From Niallia sp. FSL W8-0635 (lineage in GTDB: Bacteria; Bacillota; Bacilli; Bacillales; Cytobacillaceae): DNA of 64,000 nt. Shown one piece after another: positions 1 to 7,811 of this stretch. The translations under genes and the position numbers were made by a program. Position 1 is the stretch's first letter, and each line of letters begins with the position of its first letter. The stretch covers positions 1,466,501-1,530,500 of the forward strand of contig NZ_JBBOYD010000001.1 in NCBI RefSeq assembly GCF_038007965.1. Reading direction: 5' to 3'. The notes below the pieces were generated by a model. That model was not told where the DNA came from, did not search any database, and saw only the letters and a program-made list of their open reading frames with translations.

Positions 1-124
1 GATAATCGATGAAATTACTTGCTGGGAAGAATGAGCGTTTATTATTGCTGATTAGAACCATATCCAATAGTTACTATATAAAGTAGTTAAATTTGTATAG
101 AAAATAGGAGGAACAACTTATTAG

Positions 125-196
125 ATTGGAAAAGTTGGAAAGAGTCTTTAGCCTGATGAACGATAGCATCGAGGAGAAGGGCTACAACATTTATTA
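125..196 (+). other. short ORF (23 codons), possible gene remnant
   Basis: A TTG-started 23-codon ORF follows an AGGAGG-like site at about 107-113 and ends in TAA inside the hairpin at 184-231. The peptide begins MEKLERVFSLMND and matches no family I recognise. It may be a remnant of a longer gene or chance. Nothing else gene-like was seen in bases 1-239. Confidence 0.2.
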
Positions 197-240
197 AAGT
201 GCTAAGACTGGACATTTTTAATAAATGTTGTAAGTTTTCT
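184..240. terminator. terminator-like hairpin, 3' side of the acetyltransferase gene
   Basis: A perfect 15-bp inverted repeat (184-198 with 217-231, starting ACAACATTTATTAAA) is followed by AAGTTTTCTT on the plus strand. It lies directly beyond the stop codon of the minus-strand acetyltransferase gene. The stem is AT-rich, so termination strength is uncertain. Confidence 0.5.
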
Positions 241-725
241 TATTTCAACGGTTTGTTCATATTAAACCATTCAACTCCAGCATGCTGGGAGTCGGCAATC
301 CCTTGATTTTCATAGCCGTTTTTCTCATAAAAAGGAATTAATTCTTTATGGCAGGTTAAGGTGATGCTTAATCGTTCGTTTTTAGTTGCTATTTTTTCTA
401 ATTCTTTTAATAATAAACTAGCAATTCCTTTTCCTTGATAATTGGGATGAACAGCAATTCCTAAAATGCTTTGATGACCGCTTTTTGGTGGATTTGGATT
501 TGTAGTTTCGAATAAGTCATCGGTAATAAACGGTGCTGAAATGACAGGTCCATTAACATACCCAACAACTACTCCGTTTTCTTCTATAATAATAAACGTA
601 TCAGAAATGGTACGAATTCTGTTTATAAAAGCTTCTTTTGTTGCTGCTTCTGCTGGGGTAAAAGCGATATTTTCTATTTTTAATAATGAAGTTAAATCAG
701 TTTGTTGGACATTTCGGATGAGCAT
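240..725 (-). CDS. GNAT family N-acetyltransferase
   Basis: A 161-residue single-domain GNAT acetyltransferase, the usual length for the family, predicted to transfer acetyl from acetyl-CoA to an unknown amine. The acetyl-CoA binding loop is seen as QGKGIA (residues 97-102) after the beta-strand ILGIAVHP, with the C-terminal FYEKNGYE motif typical of the fold. The start ATG (723-725) has AGGAG 8 bases upstream. It stands alone, transcribed on the minus strand, divergent from kipI-kipA. The substrate cannot be told from sequence. Confidence 0.85.
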   Translation of the reverse strand: MLIRNVQQTDLTSLLKIENIAFTPAEAATKEAFINRIRTISDTFIIIEENGVVVGYVNGPVISAPFITDDLFETTNPNPPKSGHQSILGIAVHPNYQGKGIASLLLKELEKIATKNERLSITLTCHKELIPFYEKNGYENQGIADSQHAGVEWFNMNKPLK

Positions 726-961
726 TTGTAATTCTCCTAGACTGTATTTTTAAAGATTTATTTTATTCTATTTTAGTTTTTTAAGAGCATTTTTTTCAAT
801 AGCAATCAATTGAATTTATTTGAAAAATAAAATAGTCTCTATTCTGAGGAATGTTGATTAATCTGAAAATATAGAATTTTTATAATGGTGCATGTTAAGA
901 TAATAAATATGAAAAGGCAAAGAATTAAAATATAGTATAGGAGAAGAAAGCGGTGAGTTAA

Positions 962-1708
962 CTGATTCATGCATCAAAGCATACCCTTAATATAAGTATA
1001 GAACCGTTTGGAGATTCTGCGATTATCGTTCGGTTTGGAAATAGGATTAATTCAGACATTTATGAAAAAGTGCAGATGTTGGCTAATGATCTAGAAAACA
1101 ATCCTTTTCCAGGTATGATTGAATGTGTACCTGCTTATACAAATGTAGCAGTATATTATCATCCGTTTGTAGTCTATGAGTCTTTTAAACAAGTGAATAA
1201 TCACGTGTCACCATTTCAAATCGTGAAATCTGTGATTGAAGAGGTTATCGATCAACTTGAAGAAGGTAAACGGACAAACAATCGAGTCATTGAAATTCCG
1301 GTATGCTATGGTGGAGAATATGGTCCGGATATAGAGAAAGTTGCAAAGCATAACCTTCTTACGGTAGATCAAGTTATAGATATTCATTCCAATGGAGAAT
1401 ATCGTGTCTATATGATTGGGTTTGCTCCAGGATTCCCTTTCTTAGGAGGAATGTCAGAAAAAATTGCAACGCCGAGGCGTTCTACTCCAAGGCAATTGAT
1501 TCCACCAGGATCTGTAGGAATTGCAGGGGGGCAAACAGGTGTATATCCAATTGCAACACCAGGGGGCTGGCAACTTATTGGGCAAACACCATTACAGTTA
1601 TTCTTACCAGATAAGACCCCACCTTGTTTGCTTCAAGCTGGAAACATTGTGAAATTTGTTCCTATTTCTGAACAAGAGTTTCTTTATCAGAAGGAGGAAA
1701 TAGAATGA
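962..1708 (+). CDS. kipI: 5-oxoprolinase subunit PxpB / KipI family, with a disrupted start
   Basis: KipI/PxpB family (allophanate hydrolase subunit 1 fold), which with KipA/PxpC forms ATP-dependent 5-oxoprolinase; in B. subtilis KipI also inhibits the sporulation kinase KinA. Family landmarks are EPFGDSA near the N-terminus, GFAPGFPFLGGM in the middle and GGQTGVYPIATPGGWQ near the C-terminus. The conserved EPFGDSA lies upstream of the first ordinary start (GTG 1070), so translation should begin earlier. The best-placed start, GTG at 953 behind AGGAG (939-943), reads GTG AGT TAA: an in-frame stop at 959-961. The coordinates given start at CTG 962 just after that stop. It is either a nonsense mutation, an error, or an unusual start. 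The stop overlaps the kipA start (ATGA). Confidence 0.75.
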   Translation: MIHASKHTLNISIEPFGDSAIIVRFGNRINSDIYEKVQMLANDLENNPFPGMIECVPAYTNVAVYYHPFVVYESFKQVNNHVSPFQIVKSVIEEVIDQLEEGKRTNNRVIEIPVCYGGEYGPDIEKVAKHNLLTVDQVIDIHSNGEYRVYMIGFAPGFPFLGGMSEKIATPRRSTPRQLIPPGSVGIAGGQTGVYPIATPGGWQLIGQTPLQLFLPDKTPPCLLQAGNIVKFVPISEQEFLYQKEEIE

Positions 1709-2730
1709 CAATCGCTGTAATTAGTTCTGGTATGCTTTCGAGTATTCAAGATCTGGGGAGGTATGGATTCCAAAAGCATGGTGTGATTGTTAGTGGGGCG
1801 ATGGATACCTATTCTCTTAGAATTGGCAATTTACTTGTTGGGAATCAAGAGGGAGAAGCTGGCTTAGAAATTACTTTGTTAGGTCCTACACTTTTATTGG
1901 AAGAAGATGCACTTATTGCTATTACAGGCGGAGATTTGTCCCCAGAAGTAGAAGGGGTGCAAGTTCCTATGTGGAGACCTGTTCTAGTGAAAAAAGGAAG
2001 TGTCTTGAAATTCGGAAAAATAAAGTCTGGATGTCGTGCTTATCTTACTATTGCAGGTGGTTTTGCCATTCCTGAGGTGATGACTAGCAAAAGTACCTAT
2101 TTACGTGCGGGGTTAGGTGGTTATGAAGGAAGGGCGCTGAAGGCTGGAGATAAATTAGAGACTAATTCTATCTCCGATTATTCATTAAATCTATTTAATA
2201 AACTCAAAAAGAAAGATACTGCTCAACCCTTTATTACAACGAGGTGGTTTGTGGATTTCTACAAGTTTATTACATTATCAAATGAACATACAATTCGAGT
2301 TATCGCAGGAAGCCATTTTTCTAGGTGCTCTTCTAATAGTCAGAAAAATTTCTATGCTGGGAAATTTACTGTTACTCCGCAGTCTGATCGGATGGGATAT
2401 AGATTAAGTGGACCAGAGATAAAGCTAGATGAAAAGTTTGAGTTGCTTTCAGAAGCCGTAACAGTCGGAACCATCCAACTCCCGCCAGATGGACATCCAA
2501 TTATCTTACTTGCGGATAGGCAAACTACAGGTGGATATCCGAAAATTGCGCAGGTAATATCAGTGGATTTATCTTTAGTAGCGCAGATGAAGCTTGGAAG
2601 GGAAATTTGTTTTCAGGAAATTTCATTAGAGGAAGCAGAAGCTTTGTTTATTGAGAGGGAGCAAAGGATTAGGGAACTAGAAAAGTTTTTGAAACTGAAA
2701 ATGAATTGGAAATTTTGTACAAGTAGATGA
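1705..2730 (+). CDS. kipA: 5-oxoprolinase subunit PxpC / KipA family (biotin-dependent carboxyltransferase-like)
   Basis: A 341-residue KipA/PxpC protein (allophanate hydrolase subunit 2 fold), partner of KipI/PxpB in 5-oxoproline hydrolysis. The start ATG overlaps the kipI stop by 4 bases, so the two are translationally coupled; GGAGG lies 8 bases upstream. Family signatures are the N-terminal IQDLGRYGFQKHGV and SGAMD, and the late DRQTTGGYPKIAQV segment. The usual third subunit PxpA (LamB/YcsF family) is not in the window. A strong hairpin follows at 2765. Confidence 0.88.
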   Translation: MTIAVISSGMLSSIQDLGRYGFQKHGVIVSGAMDTYSLRIGNLLVGNQEGEAGLEITLLGPTLLLEEDALIAITGGDLSPEVEGVQVPMWRPVLVKKGSVLKFGKIKSGCRAYLTIAGGFAIPEVMTSKSTYLRAGLGGYEGRALKAGDKLETNSISDYSLNLFNKLKKKDTAQPFITTRWFVDFYKFITLSNEHTIRVIAGSHFSRCSSNSQKNFYAGKFTVTPQSDRMGYRLSGPEIKLDEKFELLSEAVTVGTIQLPPDGHPIILLADRQTTGGYPKIAQVISVDLSLVAQMKLGREICFQEISLEEAEALFIEREQRIRELEKFLKLKMNWKFCTSR

Positions 2731-2764
2731 TGTAAGGATATGACGAAACTGATAATGATAATAA

Positions 2765-2813
2765 AATTGATTAGAAATAAATGATTTATTTCTAATCAAT
2801 TTATCGACTTTTT
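2765..2813 (+). terminator. rho-independent terminator of kipI-kipA
   Basis: A 17-bp stem (2765-2781 with 2785-2801, AATTGATTAGAAATAAA and its complement) with a 3-base loop is followed by a T run at 2808-2814. It closes the kip operon and abuts the decayed end of the CRISPR array. Confidence 0.8.
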
Positions 2814-3100
2814 TCTATTATGTTCAGATAAAAGGGAACGAACTGGAGAACTAGAGCGTTTGAAAGATTTATTTTTATCCCGAAATGTTCAGATAAAACC
2901 GTTACAGAAATTTCTACAGCACACCGCTTTCAAATCTTAATCCCCTACTAAATTCAGATGAAACGTTAAGGAAATCAGAAACACCTTATGCTATTGACTT
3001 CTTTAAATCTCCTGAATTTCAGATGAAATTGGATACAATACAGAAGAAATCCAAGGGATATTCGCAGCCTTTAATTCCCCCCACAACGTTCAGATAAAAG
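2806..3100 (-). repeat. decayed distal end of CRISPR array 1 (about five degenerate repeats)
   Basis: Five diverged copies of the array repeat, recognisable by TTCAGATAAAA or TTCAGATGAAA cores ending near 2834, 2899, 2964, 3029 and 3100. They are spaced 65-71 bases apart like the intact units. Divergence rises toward 2806. This marks the leader-distal (oldest) end and so sets the transcription direction of the array to the minus strand. Confidence 0.85.
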
Positions 3101-3137
3101 ATTTAGTTGGTAAAAACCCAACGTTAGCGCAACTAAC

Positions 3138-6100
3138 ATTTATATCCCACAATGTTCAGATAAAAGCTGTTCGATAAGTTCTTTTTAGCGCTACAACTAA
3201 TAAATTTATATCCCACAACGTTCAGATAAAAGATCTTAAGCAAAAGCTTGAGGATAATGTCTATAGTAATTTATATCCCACTACGTTCAGATAAAAGATT
3301 TTCCGTAGAGTATAAGGAAATGACTCTGTAAATATTTATATCCCACTACGTTCAGATAAAAGAAAAAGAACATTCAAGCTAAACAATGTTTTGTCTAATT
3401 TATATCCCACTACGTTCAGATAAAAGATAATCTTCAAATGGAATTAGAGTTGCAACGTTTAAATTTATATCCCACTACGTTCAGATAAAAGAAACTGCGT
3501 TAGTGAAACTAGCAACAATATCATTACATTTATATCCCACTACGTTCAGATAAAAGGAAAAAAGGACTAGAAAAGGCAGCACCTAAAATCAATTTATATC
3601 CCACTACGTTCAGATAAAAGCTATTTATGAAAGAGTCTTAATAGGAGAATCAATATTTATATCCCACTACGTTCAGATAAAAGATTTCATTTTCTAAAAC
3701 AGTTGGTAAGTATAAATGATTTATATCCCACTACGTTCAGATAAAAGGGATCATTGCTTGTTGTAGATTCTCGCGGTTTCCCTATTTATATCCCACTACG
3801 TTCAGATAAAAGTTGATATCAAAGATGTTCATGTAATCCCTCAACCGAATTTATATCCCACTACGTTCAGATAAAAGCTAACTATCAGCTTCACCATATT
3901 ATGCATAAAGGATAATTTATATCCCACTACGTTCAGATAAAAGTTTGCGCTTGTTACATTTAACAAAATCACTACATTTATTTATATCCCACTACGTTCA
4001 GATAAAAGGTGCAAACTGTTCTCCCCATTTATACTCTATCTCCCATTTATATCCCACTACGTTCAGATAAAAGGGCATAAATAAAAAAATGAGTGGTTGT
4101 ATATTAGGTTATTTATATCCCACTACGTTCAGATAAAAGTGGTATTTTCTCGTCTTTTACTTCCGCTATTCCTAAATTTATATCCCACTACGTTCAGATA
4201 AAAGTCACATTCGGCGGAGCTCCCGGAACGGTTATTCCAACATTTATATCCCACTACGTTCAGATAAAAGAGGAGTAGTAACAATCTCTGCATCTACTTT
4301 TATATCATTTATATCCCACTACGTTCAGATAAAAGAGGAGTAGTAACAATCTCTGCATCTACTTTTATATCATTTATATCCCACTACGTTCAGATAAAAG
4401 TTCTACTATGTCCTGCCATGCGATTATGTCGTTTACATTTATATCCCACTACGTTCAGATAAAAGTGCTGCAGCTTTAATTGGATATGCAATTGGACTAA
4501 ATTTATATCCCACTACGTTCAGATAAAAGAGGAATATCCGCCGTATGTGCCATATTAGATCCTTTATTTATATCCCACTACGTTCAGATAAAAGTAGAGG
4601 CGTTAGCAAAGAGTCTAATAGTTGGGTATAATTTATATCCCACTACGTTCAGATAAAAGATATATATGTTTTCTCCCGGTCCAGTTATATGCCATTCATT
4701 TATATCCCACTACGTTCAGATAAAAGCTGTCTACTATGTCGTAAAAATAAGTGTCGGTAATAAATTTATATCCCACTACGTTCAGATAAAAGACACCGTT
4801 TTCTGAAATTGGAACAGCTTTAACATCATTTATATCCCACTACGTTCAGATAAAAGATTTTAAACGATTTAAAAAACAATCTAGGTATTACTATTTATAT
4901 CCCACTACGTTCAGATAAAAGTTTCAGCATTAACAGGTGATTTTATTGAACTATTACCATTTATATCCCACTACGTTCAGATAAAAGACAGTTGGAGCAT
5001 TGTTTATTTTTGGAATATTCTCACATTTATATCCCACTACGTTCAGATAAAAGATGATAATGAAAGTTCTTACTAGGTCTATAACCCTCATTTATATCCC
5101 ACTACGTTCAGATAAAAGCGTGATCCAGACGAAATCATGTTAGCGGTCATCCATCATTTATATCCCACTACGTTCAGATAAAAGAATGTTATAGGCCTAG
5201 AAGTTGAAGAGAATCCCATATTTATATCCCACTACGTTCAGATAAAAGTGATGAATAGCAAAGTGAAAGTGTTTGGTCTTACTCAATTTATATCCCACTA
5301 CGTTCAGATAAAAGGATTGATGAAAAGGCAGAAATTCAAATTGAATCAAATTTATATCCCACTACGTTCAGATAAAAGTGGAAAACTGTTTGATTTAATC
5401 TGGCTAGCAATAATGATTTATATCCCACTACGTTCAGATAAAAGATTCTGCTACCTCCTTTTTCTTAATTCTCTTGGTATCCTATTTATATCCCACTACG
5501 TTCAGATAAAAGTTTTACCAGTTGATAGTAATTGCATGATCATTCTCTCATTTATATCCCACTACGTTCAGATAAAAGCTACTTCAGCTACTACAGAATG
5601 ATATCTTTTAGCAAATTTATATCCCACTACGTTCAGATAAAAGGCAAGGCTTCGACTTTTAAATTTTTTGGCGCAAATTGTATTTATATCCCACTACGTT
5701 CAGATAAAAGTATTAATAAAACATTGGAAACTAAGGGTATTCCGAATTTATATCCCACTACGTTCAGATAAAAGACTGATATTTCAAGCTTTAACAGTGC
5801 AGATGGTTTAATTTATATCCCACTACGTTCAGATAAAAGAATTGGGGAAAGGAAACATGGGGTTCTTTCAAAACTATTTATATCCCACTACGTTCAGATA
5901 AAAGAAGAAGAAGTTAAAGATGTACGTTTTATGAACGAAATTTATATCCCACTACGTTCAGATAAAAGTTCATAGTTATGGTTTTGCCGAAACATCATTA
6001 ATATATTTATATCCCACTACGTTCAGATAAAAGTGAACATGTGCTTAAGCATAAGCTAGGGGTTATCGCATTTATATCCCACTACGTTCAGATAAAAGTA

Positions 6101-6228
6101 AATAATGAATAAGGTGACGAGATGGAACTAACATATTTATATCCCACTACGTTCAGATAAAAGGATTAGTATTTGATTTGAATGGAGACCTAATAAAGAA
6201 TTTATATCCCACTACGTTCAGATAAAAG
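3138..6228 (-). CRISPR. CRISPR array 1, 48 repeats of 29 bp
   Basis: I counted 48 repeats from 3138-3166 to 6200-6228, with 47 spacers of about 35-38 bp. On the plus strand the repeat begins ATTTATATCCCAC and ends ACGTTCAGATAAAAG; in crRNA sense it reads CTTTTATCTGAACG...GGGATATAAAT. All but the first two copies listed are essentially identical; those carry A-for-C or A-for-T changes (3138, 3204). The leader is at the 6229 side because the opposite end is decayed. The units with spacers at 4271-4306 and 4336-4371 are exact duplicates. Open frames reading YIPLRSDK inside the array are repeat translations, not genes. Confidence 0.99.
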
Positions 6229-6440
6229 CCTCAAATTTATTATGTGAAAATCCTATATGTATCAAGGCTTTAAGGCAATTGTTGTTTTAATAGTATTTAT
6301 CCATTTTGCAGCGAACCTATAGTCGTGTATTCCTGTTTTTTATAAAAGACAAGGCAAACCCTTGCCACTTCAATGTTTAAAGCTATTATAAATAAAAATA
6401 GGTTTACTGCAGATTTTGGGTGAAATTATATTAATTATAA
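6229..6440 (-). promoter_or_regulatory. leader of CRISPR array 1
   Basis: AT-rich sequence joined to the first repeat of array 1. Read on the minus strand it resembles the leader of array 2: TTTGAGG next to the repeat, a GGTTCGCTGCAAA block (minus, 6317-6305) whose first base is 89 bp from the first repeat base (array 2: GGTTCACTGCAAA, also 89 bp), and an AAACCTATTTTTA-like block further out. These shared blocks probably carry the array promoter and adaptation signals. Confidence 0.8.
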
Positions 6441-6470
6441 TATAATCGATTGTCATTTCATACTTATCTA

Positions 6471-6499
6471 TTGCATTTAAGGCAGTCCATCGTTATCTA
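6471..6499 (+). promoter_or_regulatory. possible sigma-A promoter of the WYL regulator gene
   Basis: TTGCAT (6471-6476) and TATCTA (6494-6499) are separated by 17 bp, about 50 bp upstream of the regulator start. Several alternative TATAAT-like hexamers exist in this AT-rich stretch. Confidence 0.35.
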
Positions 6500-6551
6500 T
6501 AGTATATTATATTTAGTAGTAAATCGGAATTTATTTTAGGGGATGTTGTAG

Positions 6552-7496
6552 GTGAAAATGAATAAGGTGGAAAGACTCTTTAAAATTATTGACTACCTTA
6601 GTGCTGGAGATTTTGTAACCGCAGAGGAATTGGCTATTATTACTAATACATCTAAACGCAATATTTATCGAGATATAAGAGAGTTAGAAACAGTTGGTTA
6701 CTATTTTCATACTGAGAAAAAAGGCTATCTATTAATGGAAAAGCCAGCTAAACATAATGTTGGTTTAACGGATAGAGAATGGCTCTCACTTCTATTAACA
6801 CAAGCACTTCCAAAGCAAAATGTGATTTCAGAAAACTCGATGCTTTCAGAATACAAGGTTGGACGAAAGAAAACAAGCAAAGAAAAAGGATGGAATCGGG
6901 TAATTAGTGAACGAATATTACATCATTTCCTTTATCGTGATAACTATGATGAAAATTTAGTGATTTCGCTTGTCAAGGCTATAGAAAAAAGAAGAAGTTT
7001 AATGATTGCTTATTATAGTCCTACAAATGAAGTGGAAACAAAAAGAATAATTGATCCCTATTATCTTATCGATAGAGATGATCATTATTATATTGTTGCT
7101 TATTGTAATGAAAAAAAGGAGTTTCGTAATTTTCGTATAGATCGTATCAGATTATGGCAAATAGAAAAGCAAATCTATGAGTTTCAAGAGGAGTTTTCTA
7201 TATCTAACCATCTGGCAAATTGGAAAATGGATTATACAGATGAAAGAAATAAATTTGTTGTACGATTTAGTAATAAAGTAGGGAAATACATAAAGGAAAA
7301 AAATTTTTATGATAAGAATGCTATAATAGAAGAAAAGGAAGATGGTTCAATATTTTTAACTATTGAAACAATGAGTAAATTATTTTTGCGATGGGTCAGG
7401 AAATATGGAATGGATGCTGAAGTAATGGAGCCTCTTCACATAAGAGAACAGTTAAAGAATGAGTATAAAAAGTTATTGGACATTTATAGAAAATAA
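6552..7496 (+). CDS. WYL-domain transcriptional regulator, CRISPR-associated
   Basis: A 314-residue regulator with an N-terminal DeoR-type winged helix-turn-helix (about residues 1-60: KVERLFKIIDYL...TAEELA..TSKRNIYRDIREL) and a WYL domain (about 145-205: MIAYYSP, IDPYYLI, FRNFRIDRI) that in this family senses nucleic acid or small ligands. The start GTG 6552 has AGGGG 9 bases upstream; ATG 6558 is possible. It sits between the array 1 leader and cas6 on the cas strand. Its 3' end runs into a degenerate repeat-spacer-repeat unit and a terminator, so its mRNA probably carries that element. WYL proteins next to cas genes often control cas expression; that role here is inferred. Confidence 0.88.
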   Translation: MKMNKVERLFKIIDYLSAGDFVTAEELAIITNTSKRNIYRDIRELETVGYYFHTEKKGYLLMEKPAKHNVGLTDREWLSLLLTQALPKQNVISENSMLSEYKVGRKKTSKEKGWNRVISERILHHFLYRDNYDENLVISLVKAIEKRRSLMIAYYSPTNEVETKRIIDPYYLIDRDDHYYIVAYCNEKKEFRNFRIDRIRLWQIEKQIYEFQEEFSISNHLANWKMDYTDERNKFVVRFSNKVGKYIKEKNFYDKNAIIEEKEDGSIFLTIETMSKLFLRWVRKYGMDAEVMEPLHIREQLKNEYKKLLDIYRK

Positions 7497-7582
7497 AATG
7501 TATCTGAACAGTCGTGGGATATAAAAATTTATTATTATTTCATTAAGCATTAATTTTTATTTGAACGTAGCGGGATAACTAA
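7497..7582 (+). ncRNA. degenerate mini-CRISPR (repeat-spacer-repeat), candidate crRNA-like cas-repressing guide
   Basis: Two diverged repeats in crRNA sense: the first (about 7497-7526) contains TATCTGAAC and GTGGGATATAAAA with a one-base insertion between them; the second (about 7554-7582) contains TTTTATTTGAACGTAG and GGGATAA. They flank a 27-base pseudo-spacer (7527-7553), shorter than the real spacers. Bases 1-14 of the pseudo-spacer (ATTTATTATTATTT) are complementary to plus-strand 7786-7799 just before the cas6 ribosome binding site. Positions 16-18, 20 and 24-26 also pair, 21 of 27 in all, and the protospacer is preceded by CCC. The layout matches crRNA-like guides known to repress cas promoters (CreR, CreA). 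AT-rich low complexity weakens the case. Confidence 0.6.
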
Positions 7583-7608
7583 CTATTAATTAAGTTCTAG
7601 CAGGAAGT

Positions 7609-7642
7609 GGAGTAGGGTGATAAATACCCTACTCCATTTTTT
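7609..7642 (+). terminator. rho-independent terminator after the regulator and mini-CRISPR
   Basis: A perfect 9-bp stem GGAGTAGGG (7609-7617) with CCCTACTCC (7627-7635), 9-base loop and ATTTTTTG tail. It ends the transcript that holds the WYL gene and the degenerate repeats, before the cas6 promoter region. Confidence 0.85.
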
Positions 7643-7729
7643 GTGAGTTTTCGAAAAAACATTTGTTCGCTGACGTTTTTTGTCAGTTTATCCATTATAA
7701 TAATAAATAAAGAAAAAGTAGTGTGAATA

Positions 7730-7756
7730 TTGCGTATTACCTTTATTTGGTATAAA
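7730..7756 (+). promoter_or_regulatory. probable promoter of the cas6 operon
   Basis: TTGCGT (7730-7735) and TATAAA (7751-7756) with a 15-bp spacer, followed by ATG-free leader to cas6. The -10 element is good, the -35 element and spacing are weak, which would fit a regulated promoter. Confidence 0.4.
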
Positions 7757-7785
7757 ATGAAATGGTAACAAAGTAACATTGAATA

Positions 7786-7804
7786 AAATAATAATAAATG
7801 GGAG
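7786..7804 (+). promoter_or_regulatory. cas6 ribosome binding site and predicted target of the crRNA-like element
   Basis: AAATAATAATAAAT (7786-7799) is complementary to pseudo-spacer bases 1-14 of the element at 7497. The next bases GGGAG (7800-7804) are the cas6 Shine-Dalgarno site, and the minus strand there reads CCC directly 5' of the protospacer. Binding by Cascade would cover the cas6 leader and ribosome site, about 30 bases beyond the likely transcription start. Confidence 0.5.
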
Positions 7805-7811
7805 TGATAAA

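Noticed and set aside
5248..5771. Open frames inside the CRISPR array with repeated YIPLRSDK or FISHYVQIK peptides
   Set aside because: They are translations of the 29-bp repeats; no ribosome sites and the sequence is array throughout.
7583..7730. A CreT-like toxin gene beside the degenerate repeats
   Set aside because: No short ORF with ribosome site and rare-codon start was recognised; the stretch holds a terminator and a small CTGAC/GTCAG hairpin only.
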